Counted from the stretch's first letter, positions 23,664-37,856 are shown. The stretch: DNA of 64,000 bases from Petunia secreta (GCA_029990175.1 JARKIP010000038.1:27845501-27909500); one strand, 5' to 3'. Notes: a model not told the origin generated them from the letters alone. Numbers and translations are program-made.

Positions 23664-23672
23664 TAGCCGTTA
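23664..23672 (-). promoter_or_regulatory. Possible MSA-like (MYB3R) element upstream of kinesin-5
   Basis: On the minus strand TTAACGGCTA contains the AACGG core of the mitosis-specific activator element used by MYB3R factors for G2/M genes, including mitotic kinesins. It lies about 125 bp upstream of the proposed leader-exon donor. A single short match; the role is inferred. Confidence 0.35.
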
Positions 23673-23797
23673 ATACACACTTTACATTTTCCAAGTCTCA
23701 ACACTTTACACACAAAATCAAAATCCAGTGACAGATACAAGTGTGAGCTTCAAATAAGCAAATTCAAAAAAAAAAAAAAAAAGTCCTTTTTTGCCCG

Positions 23798-24028
23798 GTA
23801 AGAAACCTTAATTTTATACTTGTATAATTTTTGTTACAATGAATACACTGAGAATTTATATAATCGACCCCAACTAATTTGGAACCGTAGTCGATACATG
23901 ATTTTTTTTAATTTGAACTAGATAAACTGATATGTGTCGTTTAACTTCTACGTACATCTCACCTCCCCGAACTTGTCGGAATGCACTAGTATATTATTGT
24001 TGTTGATATGTGTTGTTTTTTGTTGCAG
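23798..24028 (+). other. Probable leader intron of the kinesin-5 gene
   Basis: Donor CCCG|GTAAGAAA and acceptor TTGTTGCAG lie just before the start codon at 24041. The first exon would be non-coding and contain the A-run at 23767-23782. Inferred from splice signals. Confidence 0.55.
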
Positions 24029-24040
24029 ATATATAATAAC

Positions 24041-27000
24041 ATGTCACTGACACCGGACGTAAGTCGGAAAGTTGGGATCGGAATGGCACCGTCACCGTCG
24101 CCGTTTTATACACCTAGACCGGAACGGCGAAGGCTGCCGGAATGTAGGGGGACTATTGATTACAGTTCTAATCGGATGGATAAAGATAAAGAGGTTAATG
24201 TACAAGTTCTTGTCAGATGCAGGTGCTTTTCAAAATTATGACTTTTTTTATTTACTGTGTTTAGTGTTTGTACGATCCAGGATTTTAATTCGAGAGATTT
24301 ATATAAATAGGATATTTCAATGTCAGAGTTTAACTTTTGACGCTGCTAAATAAATCATAGACAATTTTGATCCTCTCCCGGTGGATCGCCTGGAATTTAG
24401 TTCAAAAAGTTACTGCGAATTGCTGCAAGAGGCTAATATTTTGATACTTTTCCTGTCGGGGCTAAAAAGTAAATACTGGCGATCACCGGGGCCACTGAGC
24501 AAAATTTTTTGGTTCAACTATAAATGGAGCGACACTTCAATGAGGCTTCACCTAGAAAACTTCAACTTAGCTTGGGATTAAGGTGTAGTTTATTGTAATA
24601 ACTGGTGGGTATTGAATGAACTATTAAATTATGTGATCATCTTATCTAAAAGTTTAAGTTGTCAGTGAGAGCACACTTTCATTTACTTCTAGCGGTTTCT
24701 TCGACATTCCTCTGTCACGCGGGACTGATTCCTTTTTATGTGTCAAGCACGTGGAAATTCTTTTTTAATGGGTGTCAGTGAGACTTTAACCCCTAGATTT
24801 CTTGCTTGTTCCAATGCTATGTTAAATTGTGTGACTATCTTGATTATAAGCTTAAACGGTTAGAGAGAGGATGCTTCTGTTTACTTTTAATGATTTCTTC
24901 AACTTAAGCTACATCTGCCTATATGTATATACTTGGTTTAATGTATAAATTCAAAAATATGTGCTTGAATGTAAGTTTTATCTAATGGTATGGTTGTCTT
25001 ATTGGGTTCAATCATCGTTGCAGAGAGTTGTAACTTTGTCTTTTTCTTGCACTTCTTTGCTTACCTCCAAATTTGTGAGAAAGTTTAGATTAGCATTTTA
25101 ACAATCATAGTTTTCTTTCGCCCATTTTCCATATTGGTGGAGAGAATTAAGATTTAACAATAACAGATTTCTATGGTTGACCTTAATGTGTCTGAAAGAT
25201 CAAGGCACCTTAATATTAAGAAAAAAAATATGCTTTAACTGTCATTTGACAAATCTTGTTATTGTTGTTGCAGGCCATTAAATGATGATGAGCAAAGGTT
25301 AAATGTTCCGAAGGCCATAACATGTAATGAAAGTAAAAGAGAAGTTTCTGTTGTACAGAATGTTGCTAACAAGCAAGTTGACAGAGTTTTCACATTTGAC
25401 AAGGTATACCGATACGTTAATGTTTGTAGCTTTGTGGTCATTAATTGTGGGTGGACGAGATGTTACACATGTTTGAACTAGAGCTGGCTAAAAGTTATGC
25501 TATTTACCAGGTTTTTGGCCCAAAAGCACAACAAAGATCAATATATGACCAAGCCATTTCTCCCATCGTTAAAGAAGTTCTTGATGGATTTAATTGCACT
25601 GTATTTGCATATGGGCAGACCGGTACAGGTAAAACATATACTATGGAGGGAGGGATGAGGAATAAGGTACTAAATGATCTTACTCAAAACCATAGCATCT
25701 TTCACATTGATCTCTTCTGGTCCTTAAATGTTGTTGTTTTCTATGTCATAGGGTGGTGAATTACCAGCTGAAGCAGGTATTATTCCAAGGGCGGTTCGCC
25801 AAATTTTTGATACACTTGAAGCACAAAATGCAGACTATAGCATGAAAGTGACGTTTTGGGAACTATACAATGAAGAAATCACTGACTTGCTAGCTTCAGA
25901 AGAGCCGTCTAAGTCTTTGGAAGAGAGACAAAGGAAGCCCATATCCCTCATGGAAGACGGGAAGGGTTGTGTTCAAGTGAGAGGCCTTGAGGAAGAAGCA
26001 GTGTACAGTGCAAATGACATTTATAACCTCCTGGAACGAGGAGCAGCCAGGAGGCGCACAGCAGACACTCTATTAAACAAGCGCAGCAGGTAAGACCTAA
26101 TGAAATTCATTGATTTAAAAAAGTAAATGTGAGCTACAAGTTAAAGCTACTCTTTTTCTGCAGCCGCTCTCACTCTGTATTTAGTATAACTATTCATGTC
26201 AAAGAAACGACTGTTGGACATGAGGAGCTCATTAAGTGTGGCAAGCTCAATCTTGTTGATTTAGCAGGATCAGAAAATATTTCTCGATCAGGTGCCCGAG
26301 AGGTATGATATTAACACCACAGAATATGCGCAAAATATCTGTGAAATGTTAGTTACCATAAGCAGAACATATACTCTATCTTTAGTTGTAGGAAATTTTA
26401 TTTCCTTTGTCTTCTATACCTTATTCTTCTTTGGCATACAAAAGAGTAGTAGATATCAAGTCAACTAAGGTCTTTCCATATATAGCAGGAGGGTACTTTT
26501 TTAGCTTCAATTTTGATGTTCATGAACACTAAGGTGTGAGATAAAAGAAAATTTTGATTCAGAAGATCAAGATGAATTTTCAGAAGATCAAGATGAATTG
26601 TATTCTTCTTTGCTGTTTTTGGTGCAAAGCAGAATAAGTTGATGATCTGGATTCAATTTCACAATTTTAGATTCCTTGTAAGAAGAATAAGGATTGTAGT
26701 TTGGTTTTTCTCGTGAACACCTTTTTGGCTTCCAGCACAAACTTAGTGCTGAAGATTGATTTAATATACAGGAATATGTTACCTTGTCAAAGAAAAGATA
26801 AAAGCAAAATTTGCAAGTATTTAGATTTATTAATTCTTTTGGAATGGTGGTAACAGATACTGGACTGCATAAAACTTGATAAAGGGAATTGTATTTACAA
26901 CATTTACATCTTCTTGAACTCAGGGTCGTGCAAGAGAAGCTGGGGAAATCAACAAGAGTTTGCTTACTCTTGGCCGAGTCATAACAGCTTTGGTTGAACA

Positions 27001-30000
27001 CTCTATTCATGTACCTTACAGGTTTGTGTCAAAAACTCACTTCTTTTGGCATTCTCCCTTTTCTTCCCCGCTGAGTGCTTTTGTTTGAATTACACAGGGA
27101 TAGTAAGCTAACAAGGCTTTTGCGAGATTCATTAGGAGGAAAAACAAAAACTTGTATCATCGCAACAATTTCGCCCTCTGCACACTATCTGGAAGAAACC
27201 TTAAGCACGTTGGATTATGCACACCGTGCTAAAAACATCAAAAACAAACCAGAGGTTGATCCACCGTGATGCTCTTACTTATATTATATTTAATTTTAAA
27301 TGTTATCTGTATTTTAAGCTGAATAAAGCTCTGCATTTCAGGCTAACCAAAGAATGTCCAAAGCAGTGCTGCTCAAGGATCTGTACTTGGAATTAGAAAG
27401 AATGAAACAAGGTATGTTAGTGTATCTGTTTTCTTCCTTTTTGTTTCTTCATTTCTATGCTATGATACGTTCTTACCGATTGCGTTTATTATCGTACCAG
27501 ACGTTCGCGCAGCAAGAGAAAAGAATGGAGTTTACATTCCGCATGAAAGATTTTTGCAGGATGAAGCAGAAAAAAAGGTAAATGATCTCAGATTAGCTAG
27601 CAACTTCTTCAATAATTTTCTGAGATGGGTTCGTCTATGAATGAACCTATTGGACCACTGCATGACTTCCCCTTTTGCAGATCTAAAGAAAGTTTCTTTT
27701 GAGTTATTGAATCAAATTACTTCCAAACAGTAATTTGACCTTTAACGCAACGATTATAATCTAGCTTTAAAGCACTTCAAATATTTAATCAGTTCTGAAC
27801 CGCAGACCTTGATATTGTTTATAGGTTATTCGGGACAAAATTGTGCATGGTAGGATAATTCACTTCTATGAATTTCATGGCCCTTTGTGATTTATTTAAC
27901 TTGTAAATGTCATTGTTGTCATATTATAGGCAAAGAATGAGAAAATAGAGCAGTTGGAGATTGATCTAAACATTAGCGTAAAGGTAAATTTTGGCACTGT
28001 TTCCCTTTTCTTTTTATTTTTTATTTTTATTTTTGGTTTTCTTAAGACCCTAAAGCATTGATACAGCACTTAGTGGTTATTTCCCCCTTAACTTGGCAGC
28101 AAACTGATAGTTTCCGTGAGCTTCACCTTAGGGAGCAAGAAGAAAAGTTGAACCTCAAAGCTGAACTCAAAGACTGCCAGGTAATGCTACGAAGGTGTTT
28201 ACAAAATCATGCATAACGCTTCTTTTGCTGTAGACAATTCATTTCTTCCAAATATTGCCCAGGCAAATCTAGAAAATAGTAAAAAAGCATTACATGAGCT
28301 TCAAGAGAACCACAGGCTTGCTATTTCATCACTGAAGGAAAAAGAGTTCATTATTTCAAAACAAATACATGCAGGTATGTGGAGCTCTTACAAGGAAATT
28401 TTTCTTTTTGGCCATTCACTTCCATGCTTATGTGATTCTGTGACTTTCAAACAGAAAATTGTCTGGTTGATTGTGCGAAGGAGTTAAGGAAAGATCTGCA
28501 GGATGCATCAGAGGATATTACCTCGCTCTTTGCAAGAATAGGTACTCTTTAGTTTTTTGCTTGTTTACTGGTGTATCTTGCTGGCTTTAGATTTAAAATC
28601 TTTATTCTACTGATAATATACTATCAACTCTTCAGGAACAAAATCTTTAACAGATATTTTGTTGTACATGTTAGCATGTTGAATGTAACATGTACTGTTA
28701 TTGGAGTAAAATGGGCTCTGCTTCCTATGATTCTTTTTCCATTATTAGCATCAATTTTGGGACTCCAAGCTGCATGCTTTTCACATGTGTTTGGAGTAAA
28801 ATGAACCAAAAAACAATAATTTAAAATGAACTAGTCACTCTTCTAAAGGTTCCCCTCACACAGATCACAAAGACAAGCTGGAATCAGACAACCAAAATCT
28901 TCTCCGTACATTTGGTTCACGGCTTGATGAAAGTTTAAACGACCTACACAAGCTCATTCAAGGGTTGGCGTCCCAGCAACAGCAGCAATTAAGAGGCTTG
29001 GAGGAGGATGTCAGCTCTTTTCTTGCGAGCAAATGTGATGTAAGATATTAAACTGTGAACGTTCTACAGACCTTTAGCCGTAATGAGTTTGTGGTTGAGG
29101 AACTCAATTTCTTTTTAATTAAACCTACCAGGTTACTAAGGTCATGGAATCAAAGATCAACAAAATGACTCAGACGTACACTTCTGGCATGGCAAGCTTA
29201 AAGGAGCTTGTTGAAGCATTGCAGCTGGAAGCTTCTTCTGATCTTGAGCAGATCAAATCTAAAGTATCATCTCAAGTTACCACAATTGAGAAGGTACGGA
29301 GTCTCTGTGTTTCTGATGTACGTGCTGATTAGGTTATTTTGAATTAAGCTAGAATCTTTTCAATGCAGTATTTTAGAGCTGCATCGTTGGAGGCCAAAGA
29401 TTTCGTTTGTGAAATCCAGAATTCTCTGGACGAGCAAAGACAAATACTAGATTTCTCTGCTAAACAACAAGAAGAGGTAAGTCAATTTTTGCCATTGTAT
29501 ATCTTCACTAGAATTATTCTTACAGCCTACGAGCGTAGTCAATAGTGCTACTTTTATCTTCTATTACCTCATCCGTTATACAGCTTTTTTAAGTATTCTA
29601 ATTACTGAAACATGGAAAAACAAACCGTCGGTGCCACAGGGACTCCGCCGAAGTCTTGTTTCAGCACAACTAATTTCTCAGGCAACTGTAAACTTCTTTG
29701 ATGATCTCCAACAACGGGCTTCTGAAGTGATGAAACTTCTCAATAAGAGCAACATTGATAAAGTTGACCAACTACAAAAGTTTGATAAGGCATTCAAGGT
29801 TAACTAATAGAACGATGCGGCTTTCTTTAATAATATCTTTTTTTTAGCAACCCTTGATCAATATCCAAGTGCATGTCGGGATGCTGAAATCTCTCCTTTT
29901 CTTTGTGGCAGGAAGAAGCACTTAGGGAAGAAAATTTGGCTCTTGAAAAAATTGCTGCAATACTGTCAACTCTGACAACTAAGAAAGCTGCTATAGTGAG

Positions 30001-31429
30001 TCGGTTGATCCTGCATATCTTACCTGCATAACATTTTATTGGAGATTCATTCATCATGAAATATTTTATGTCAGGTGTCAGAAGCCTCAAGAAACTTCCA
30101 GGATTCTAGTGCAAAAGAAAATAAGCAGCTGTTGCAAGAATTATCAGGTGTCCAGCAGGTTACAGCTAGTGCGAAGAAAAAGTTGAATGGATATATTAAT
30201 GAGGTGACACAAAATTTCTTGGGAGACACGTTCACATACACAGAAAGCAGAATGACTTTGGAAAATTGCCTGCAAGAGTGGTACGCTATCTATCTATTCT
30301 TTTTAAGGCACAATTTTCTCTCTAGGAGGTGACATGCATCAGATGTGCATTAAGGATGTTTAGGAGAAAAAAAGGTGTTGACATCCTGGTGATGCTATAA
30401 TGTACTGCTTGTATATTAACAAGACAACATCAAAGCAAAAGGCATGACCTATGGATAGTGAAGCATCTGAATGCATAACTGTGAAGAATTTGTGGTCTAG
30501 GATGTGGACGGTTAGTTGGGTTTGATTGGAAACTGGAAAGATTCTGAGCTCCCAAAAGAAGTTTTTTTGATCGTTCACTCATTATCTTCTTTTTCTTCTC
30601 ATTTAGCACAAACAAGGTGGATAACCTGAATGAACAGTTGGAAGAAACTCAATTAGGAACCCATCAAATTCTTACGAACAATGTTGCAGAGCTAGATCAC
30701 ATTTCACGGTAAGTTCTTATATTTGGGACCTCCTTCAGGTTTCTGTTATTTGTTAGTAGTTGAATTCTGATTGTTTTATCTCTCCTTGACAGGGAATGCT
30801 CCATCAGAATTGGTGGTGCATACGATGAGTTTCTCTCCACTTCCTCATCTGTGGACGGGAAAGTCGAAGCCCATAGCCACGATTTGCTGACTTCCTTTAA
30901 TGGTATCTGAATCTTCTGGATTTAGGTTATGATCTGCTCCCCCTCAAACTGAGATTCTTTTACTAAAGAAAGACCATGTCTTTGCAGATTCTTTGACATT
31001 GGACATGGAACACAAGAAAAGAATTGATTCAATGAGTAGCATCTGCCAGAATCAGCTGAGCTCTATGCAACAGAACCATGATGAATGTATATCAGATATC
31101 CAATGTACAACAGAGCGATGCCTCCAAAAGAACTACATGGTATACTGCTTACCATGTTTACTAACCTTGGAAGTGCTGTTGTAGCATTATAGTTTACTAA
31201 ACAATAACTTCATTAACAGGTCGACATGTACACTCACATGACACCTATGAAGCGACTTGTACAAATTCCAAGCCTTGAATCCATTGAAGATATGAGAACA
31301 GTGATATCTAAAGCTAGTTCGGAAAATGAACCAAAGTGGAGTGGAGCTGCCAAGGGAAAGAATCAACGGCAACTACAACAATGTACAGGAGTATCACCAA
31401 ATAGAAGTCCATTTGCAGATGTCAATTGA
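24041..31429 (+). CDS. KIN5: Kinesin-5 (BimC/Eg5 family) spindle motor, complete
   Basis: Plus-end motor that as a homotetramer slides antiparallel microtubules in spindle and phragmoplast. Exons: 24041-24222, 25274-25403, 25511-25666, 25752-26089, 26164-26302, 26924-27021, 27098-27254, 27342-27411, 27501-27577, 27930-27983, 28100-28180, 28263-28374, 28455-28541, 28864-29039, 29132-29293, 29369-29476, 29640-29798, 29912-29995, 30075-30280, 30607-30708, 30793-30902, 30988-31139, 31220-31429. All are GT-AG and all phases close: 1,049 aa, near tobacco TKRP125 size. Seen: Pro-rich amino end PSPSPFYTPRPERRR; P-loop GQTGTGKT (about 139-146); switch I SSRSHS; switch II LVDLAGSE (about 299-306); motor end NIKNKPE (about 399); long coiled coil; BimC box MTPMKR with a CDK-type Thr-Pro (about 988-989); tail SPNRSPFADVN. 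A leader intron (23798-24028) precedes the ATG. The paralogue cannot be fixed from sequence alone. Confidence 0.95.
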
Positions 31430-32243
31430 TTTGACATTAGAGTATTACAGAATTGCACTCATCAACTGATGAGTGGTCAATACTGATTACAGAATTTTGC
31501 AAACTATAGCTGCTAAATAGTGTAAGTCGTATGTTGCAAGTTGTGGTGCTGTTGTTGCATCCTCTTTACTTTACTCTTTCAAGAATATTTTACTGGTCTC
31601 GACCCATATGCATAATACTGGAGTTATACCACCAGTGTTTTTTGTGTTACCTCAAAAACTGAACTTAACCAAATAAGGTCCACTACAAAAGAAGAGAACT
31701 TAACCAACCCGAAGTTAAGTTAATTTCAGAGAAGCTCAAAATTTATGGAAGAGAAGCTCTATTAAGAAAGATAGTAAACCAAAAAGGTAAAGAAAAAAAG
31801 GTACGGATGAAAATAACCTTTATCTTTATTTAGGCCTCCATGGACTGTTGTCATATAATCTAATAGAGCTTTTCTTCCATCTCCATTACCGTCACTCTAT
31901 TTTGTGTTTCCTTTTTTAACTTTCGCAGCACATTTAAGCATAAGCAAATGATAAAGAGGGAAATAGCACAAATATCACCACCCCCCAAAACAAGAAAGGT
32001 CGAACAGGACAGTACGCAACTTCTTTTCTCTTAAGAGCCAAATATAAACAATAATTATAAATTAACTCTAGACATATTAAGAGCTTCCACAAAGTATAAA
32101 TAGATTATGAAAGAAACAACTGTAGTGAGAAAAATACAATCAACATTGGCAATATCATAGCAAAGATTACTTCCTCCCTCCAACCAAATGGTAACACTAT
32201 TTGAGGATATGTAAATCATCCTATCTTCATTGCCACCAATTTC
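31430..32243. other. Intergenic region between convergent kinesin-5 and RABE1 genes
   Basis: About 800 bp that must hold both 3' untranslated regions. No repeat or reading frame recognised. Confidence 0.6.
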
Positions 32244-35200
32244 TTAAGAACCACAACAAGCTGATTTTTGGGCAGTTTGAGCACCTCCTGCTGCCTGGTC
32301 GGGTTGATTAATCCTGATGGTCTGAGGCTGCAAAGTTCATGAAAACATGAATCAGTACACTCAACGGGTGTAGAACAAGATATCAGCAAAAAAAAATGCC
32401 GTTTAGAGGAATCACAGATACATGCTACTGGAGGGTAGGATATTGATTAGCCTTCTCTTCATCACCCACCTTTTCTTTATAAAGCTTTTTACACTTGTTA
32501 AAAATTTCATTGCCCTAGTCCTGCTTTCCTTGTCTATGTGATCAAACAAAGGCATCCAGTTTCTCTCATGTTGCTCTCATTTCCATTAAAATTTCCAGTA
32601 AAAGCATGCACTATTCCTACTAGTCAGCCATTTTCAGATATTCAACACAACTTTTGCATTTCAACTAATGAAACCAAGAATCTGAAGATCAACTAATAAG
32701 CCACAGAAGGCAAGGAAATTGGATAGGAAATGATGGAAGAGTAAAAGTCTTCAGGCAAGATTCTGCCTTCGTAGATCACAAAAGACATCTATAGTCATCA
32801 TTCCAGCAGACGAAAAACATTTTTATTCCTAATCAATAAACCAAAAAAGGGAAAGGTATTGATTCTGAAATTTGGAAAGTAATACCTCGGCCCTTGAGTC
32901 AGAGTCAGCAAGCCTTTGCTTTATATCACGAGCTATTGAAAAGAAAACCTCCTCAACATTCATATTAGTTTTGGCACTCTGCATGAAATATAAATATATA
33001 GATATATATGATCTGAGCCTGAGCACTATAGGAAAAAAATTCCAATGCTGAAAACTGGTTCTACTTACAGTCTCAAAGAATTTAATGCCATACTCATCTG
33101 CTAGTGCTTGACCCTTGGATGTAGGAACAGCCTAGAGAAGGCTCATATCAAGTGAGACACAGAATAGCAAAGCAAAGGAAATATATACACACATCAACAA
33201 CTAAATGGCGGATGGATAGAGATAGATAGAGAGAACACCCGTTTGCTTTCATCCATATCAGCCTTGTTTCCCACAAGAATTTTATTGACATTGTCGGAAG
33301 CGTGCTGTTCAATGTTCCGGATCCAATTCCTGATGTCTAAACATTAGTAAATGTTAGTCTTGGGTTGAACAAATGTTATCCTTAGGAAGTTCACATAATA
33401 AGGAGGAGGGACAGACCACAAATCAAACAAGGCAAACAAATATATTTCCAGATCCTCACCATTAGACCACAGTATATAGCTAGACCCTCACCATTAGACC
33501 AAAGCTGGGTTTACATGACAAAATATTCATCTAAAAAGCAAAACGGAACCACTCTGAATTTAAAAAACCCTATTCCAAGATTTTGTTAAACCAGTGAAAC
33601 TTACTGTTAAAAGATGACTCGTCAGTCACATCATATACCAGCAAGATACCCATGGCGCCGCGGTAGTACGCTGCATGAGAAGTGAAGTACTAAAATATAA
33701 GCAGGTTGAAATTTGAAAAAGAAGCAAATTGACAGGTGACCAAAACAAATGAAAAGGAAGTTATCAAGGAAAAGACAGCATAGCTTTATGGCCTACAATT
33801 GTTAAGCCAAAGCCAAAAACAATTTCCTGATACATATGCAGCTATTAAGAGAATAAGTAGCTTCTTAACTTCCCAGAGTTAGGGGAGATTAAACCCTACT
33901 ATTAGTGCAATTTTAAATATAAAAGATTCTCAAAAGGTCAACATATATTCCAGTGTCCCCGTTATCAAACTCCGTGAGACTGATATTTGTTGCAGTCTAC
34001 CGATCTCAATTTGTAGTAACATTGCAATTAATTTTAATTTGCTGCTCTCAATTATTGGCAGGCCAACCTTCGTCCATGTTCCTATATTCGTACTAGTACT
34101 AGAACAAAGGATATTTCCAAGTCCATAGCTCCATAAGCAAGCTATCCCGAGGAGTTGAAGCAAGCCCAACAGACGACATTGTGTTGTTATCCGTGGAACA
34201 TACACTCCCAAGCGTTGCTGGACTCTACTTGATTTCCAAGCAGCTTTTAAATCTGGGTTTGTGATATTGTCGTGGTGATGTGATAGAACGAACACCTGAT
34301 ATAACATTTATTCCATTCTGATTCCACCACGCAACAATTTTATCAAAGGAGCTGTTGAGAGCCTGCAATTACTCTTCATGAGAAAATTCATATACCTATG
34401 GTTTATAGGTATGAAGATCGTACGTACTAGCCAGCAGTTGAAGAACGCCCCAGGTGTAGCTACAATGAACCTTGCAACCAAGAGTTCTTTCACATCTTCT
34501 GTTGTCCATGCTATCACCCTAGCCAAGGACAAGACATCTTCTGTTGTCCATGCTATCACCCTAAAGTACATTCATCAAAGCACTCTAACGTCCAAGGATA
34601 AGACATTGCCGCATACGATCCATCGCAGAAAATTGAGGAGCTTTAGAATACTATATATGCATTACTTAGTGTGGATAAAACATGAATAAGACTAGGACTA
34701 GGAGATCTCTGTAATCAAGAGAGTTGTAATTCGAAAACTCCTTAATTATTGGAAGGCAACTTCTTTATTAGATGTAACGTAAATTAAGCAACTATATAAT
34801 AAGCAATTCCATCCTATACTTGAAGTGTTGAACAGTATAAAGCCACAAGCTAGACAGGCTTGCAGACATGCATCAATCTTTCATTATTCTCTCTTAAGCT
34901 TATTCTCTACACATTGGACAAAACCCAAGTTTCTGAAAAGTAAAACACACTCCATGGAATTTCTACATATTTTTCAGAACATAATTCATGAATAATAATT
35001 AGGGATGGTCTCTTCTTGATTCAAACTGCAGTTGAAGAAAAGCGATAGTTCTCTTTTACAACTTTAGCACAAGTGTCAATACATGAAATGTATATATGTC
35101 TCTCCGTCAACCGCAGAAATGACATTACCAGAACAGAAAGCCGAGTATTTATATAAAGATTACATACTCAAGTTAAAGGCAGCATACAGACGGACTTGAT

Positions 35201-37203
35201 CTATGTTTCAGGCAAACAATTAACTTATAGAAATTTCCTTATTTCCTTTGGTACACCTATGAGGCTCCTTGTTGGCTTGTTGTATAGAAGATTGAGTGTC
35301 ATTCGTAGAAAACCATATCTTTTTGTAGGCTTTTCTACTTTTGGCATAACTTTTGTATACGGGCCATTTATGGTCCTTTCATGAATGAAACTTTTTTACC
35401 TTATCAAAAAGAAAAAAATTATCTAAACGAAAGTACATGCATACCTGTTGTAATTGTTCGGAACCGCTCCTGGCCAGCAGTATCCCAGATTTGTAGTTTG
35501 ATTCGTTTGCCATCAAGTTCTATGGTCCTTATCTTGAAATCGATACTGTGAAAGAATATTTTTTGCATCGGAATCAGTTGGCAGAGAAAGAAAGAGAAAA
35601 CATTTATTGATCAATACTCCTATATTCTTGATAGAGGGCAATTAAATTTGCAATCTTGCTGGAGACCATGTTAATGAGCTATTCATGATTTACATTAAGT
35701 TTAAGAGGTTCATTGTTGCTATTCAAGGAGAAATCCTCTTTTTTGAGACACAAGCAGTTCAAGAAAAATACCAAAAATGTAAATAGAAACTCTTGAAAGT
35801 CAAGACATAAAAGAATGACTACCCAATTGTGGTTATAAAACTGGTGGTGAAGGAGCCATCTGAGAAACGTAAAAGCAGGCAACTCTTACCCACACCTGAA
35901 AATTCAGATATAAGCTGTGCATAATTAAAATCAGAAAAACCAATAAGTAATTAATTACAGAGTGTTCATCATATTAACAAACCAATCATCTATTCTAAGT
36001 TTCCATTCTGCAGTCAACCTTCAAATGGAAAATTATAGGAATGCTAGAGGAAGTTGAATAAGACCATGTGCATGCCTTTAAACAGGTACTATTGTCACAA
36101 ATGCTACAACCAAATGCCTGCAAGTATTGACTGTACATGGAAATGAAGCTATAAAAATGTGTGTCTAGTAGTTCGATAGCAGCTTAAAATATTTGCTCTC
36201 CCAATCACGTGTCTTTAAATTTTTCATTTAATACAATATTGAGCTGCTTTTAATTTAGTGTTTGTTTGACGCTTTCATAAAACTACGAGGGAGTAGATTC
36301 ATTTGCTATGATGAATTGAAACCAATCTCTTATACTCCCTCTGGTGGTACAAGCATTTGTTACAACACAACATCCCTCTCAGACGGACATCACGTGCCCT
36401 CCTTAACCACAACCTCATTTCATCCATAATCACATGCTAATCGAGAAAGGACAAGGCAGTCCCTGAGGCCTGCCGTGCTAGTTTACTAATTATCAACTAA
36501 ATCCATAACATGCCACAAAAGGAGAACCTTCATACTTCACCAACAAGGTGTCCATCATGGGCGGACCTACACTAGTTGAAAGGGTGTCGAGAATTCACGC
36601 TACAAATGTATGTAAAAAAATATATGGATATATACTAGTTTTGAGTCTCCTTAACAAATAAAAGAATCTCCAACCTAGTGGTGAGGGGTATCAAACTTAT
36701 GGCTTAGGTCCTTTGTTCGAGTCTCATATACCACAACTATATTGGTTGAGTCTCCTTGGCAAAAATTCTGTGTCCGCCACTGGTTTCAATCTCCCAACCC
36801 TCGAGGAAAAGGGTGTTGTTCTATGTAGCTAATTATGTGCCGTCTAGTAGTGCAGTGAAGCAGTATTCTTAGCTCAATAGCTCATATAAATATTCCAGGG
36901 TATCGATACACATAGTTGTTTTTCAATTTGTTTAAGCAAGCCATTCGTCCCTGCTCTTACTTCGAATTCTCGAGCTCACATTAGCTCATCGATTGGCTTC
37001 AATCACATATAATTTTGGACTAACCAATTCTTCACTATTTAAATTACAATGCAGCAAGCAGAATAACCATAAATGCTCATAAAAAGTAAAATAAATGCAT
37101 AAAAAAAATAGAAAAAAATAAAAAAATTACCGCTGTCACCGATCAAGAGTAATTTGATGAGGTAATCATAATCAGCACGAGCTCTAGCAGGTGGAGCAGC
37201 CAT
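32244..37203 (-). CDS. RABE1: Rab GTPase of the RABE1 (Rab8) class, complete
   Basis: Small GTPase of post-Golgi traffic to the plasma membrane. Coding exons in transcript order: 37203-37131, 35895-35823, 35545-35445, 33670-33605, 33336-33239, 33131-33069, 32978-32886, 32327-32244. They give 651 nt, 216 aa, the usual RABE1 length. Seen: [17 protein letters not shown] start; P-loop GDSGVGKS (22-29); effector loop TTIGIDF; WDTAGQE (69-75); NKAD (128-131); SAK (159-161); and the double-cysteine end CCGS for geranylgeranylation. Every nucleotide-binding residue expected is present. The start ATG is the only in-frame one before the GTPase core. Intron 4 (33671-35444) is long and holds repeat debris; intron 1 holds a SINE-like copy. 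Convergent with the kinesin gene; about 800 bp separate the stops. Confidence 0.96.
33920..34720. other. Repeat-like debris in RABE1 intron 4
   Basis: Both strands have moderately long open frames (33930-34307 and 34308-34571 minus; 34378-34689 plus) without recognised domains. A 42-bp tandem duplication, with TCTTCTGTTGTCCATGC in each unit, lies at 34492-34563. The open, less AT-rich composition contrasts with the rest of the intron and suggests an inserted fragment of unknown type. Confidence 0.35.
35260..35418 (+). mobile_element. Possible 3' end of a LINE-like retroelement in RABE1 intron 3/4 region
   Basis: The sequence ends CATGAATGAAACTTTTTTAC then TTATCAAAAAG and an A-rich tail, an ending often seen in plant LINE copies. 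The body is too short to show any ORF domain. Low confidence. Confidence 0.25.
36558..36784 (+). mobile_element. SINE-like repeat, copy 1 (RABE1 intron 1)
   Basis: Starts GGGCGGACCTACAC and ends CTGTGTCCGCCACTGG. In the middle, CTAGTGGTGAGGGG resembles a tRNA A box, and TTGTTCGAGTCTC resembles a B box. Related copies lie at 37857-38070 (opposite orientation) and 45956-46113 (short form). Confidence 0.5.
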
Positions 37204-37856
37204 TTGAATTTTTTGATTTCTCAGCCGAATCCAGGTAAATGATTAATATGAAAATATAAACCCTAGATAATTTAAACAAACAAAATTATTTTAGTTAATT
37301 AATAACAGAATTAAATTAATATAATTAATAGGATTCATGTGTATGTAGAAGAGATTTATTTATACATACAAAATACGTACCGGATCGGAGAAAAAGTGAA
37401 GAGAGGTTGGCAAATACGTGGGAGAGATCTAATAAATGGGACACTTTAATTAAAGGGGAAATTAAATAAAACGTCAGCATCGGTCAGCTATCCAATTTCG
37501 TTCTGTTATTCTTTTTTCTTTTTATTTCTTTCTTATTTCTATTGTTTTTTGAATTAGCTTATTATGAAAAATGATAATTTAGATTTTTCATTTTATCTTT
37601 AATAAGAAATTTTTATAGTATGTTTAAGATTAAAATTATAAAAGTTTTCTTTCTTTTTCAAATTTATGACTAGCCAAACTAAATAAAATTAAGCGAATTA
37701 CATTTTAGCAAGAAGTTGTAATTCATATTAATGTCTCGTGAACATTTCTTGTTTATTCAGTGTAAATATATTGCGTAAAAATCACACATCACTTAAGAGC
37801 ATGACACATGGAATCAGGATTCGGTAACTATTAGTGGTATTAATTTCGAGAGTGCA
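37204..37856. other. RABE1 upstream region
   Basis: Holds the leader and promoter of RABE1, presumably. Two likely intron boundaries or leader ends fall near 37260-37390, but none is certain. No TATA box is assigned. Confidence 0.4.

Noticed and set aside
34378..34689. A 103-codon frame in RABE1 intron 4
   Set aside because: Contains a 42-bp tandem duplication and no domain; more likely repeat debris than a nested gene.
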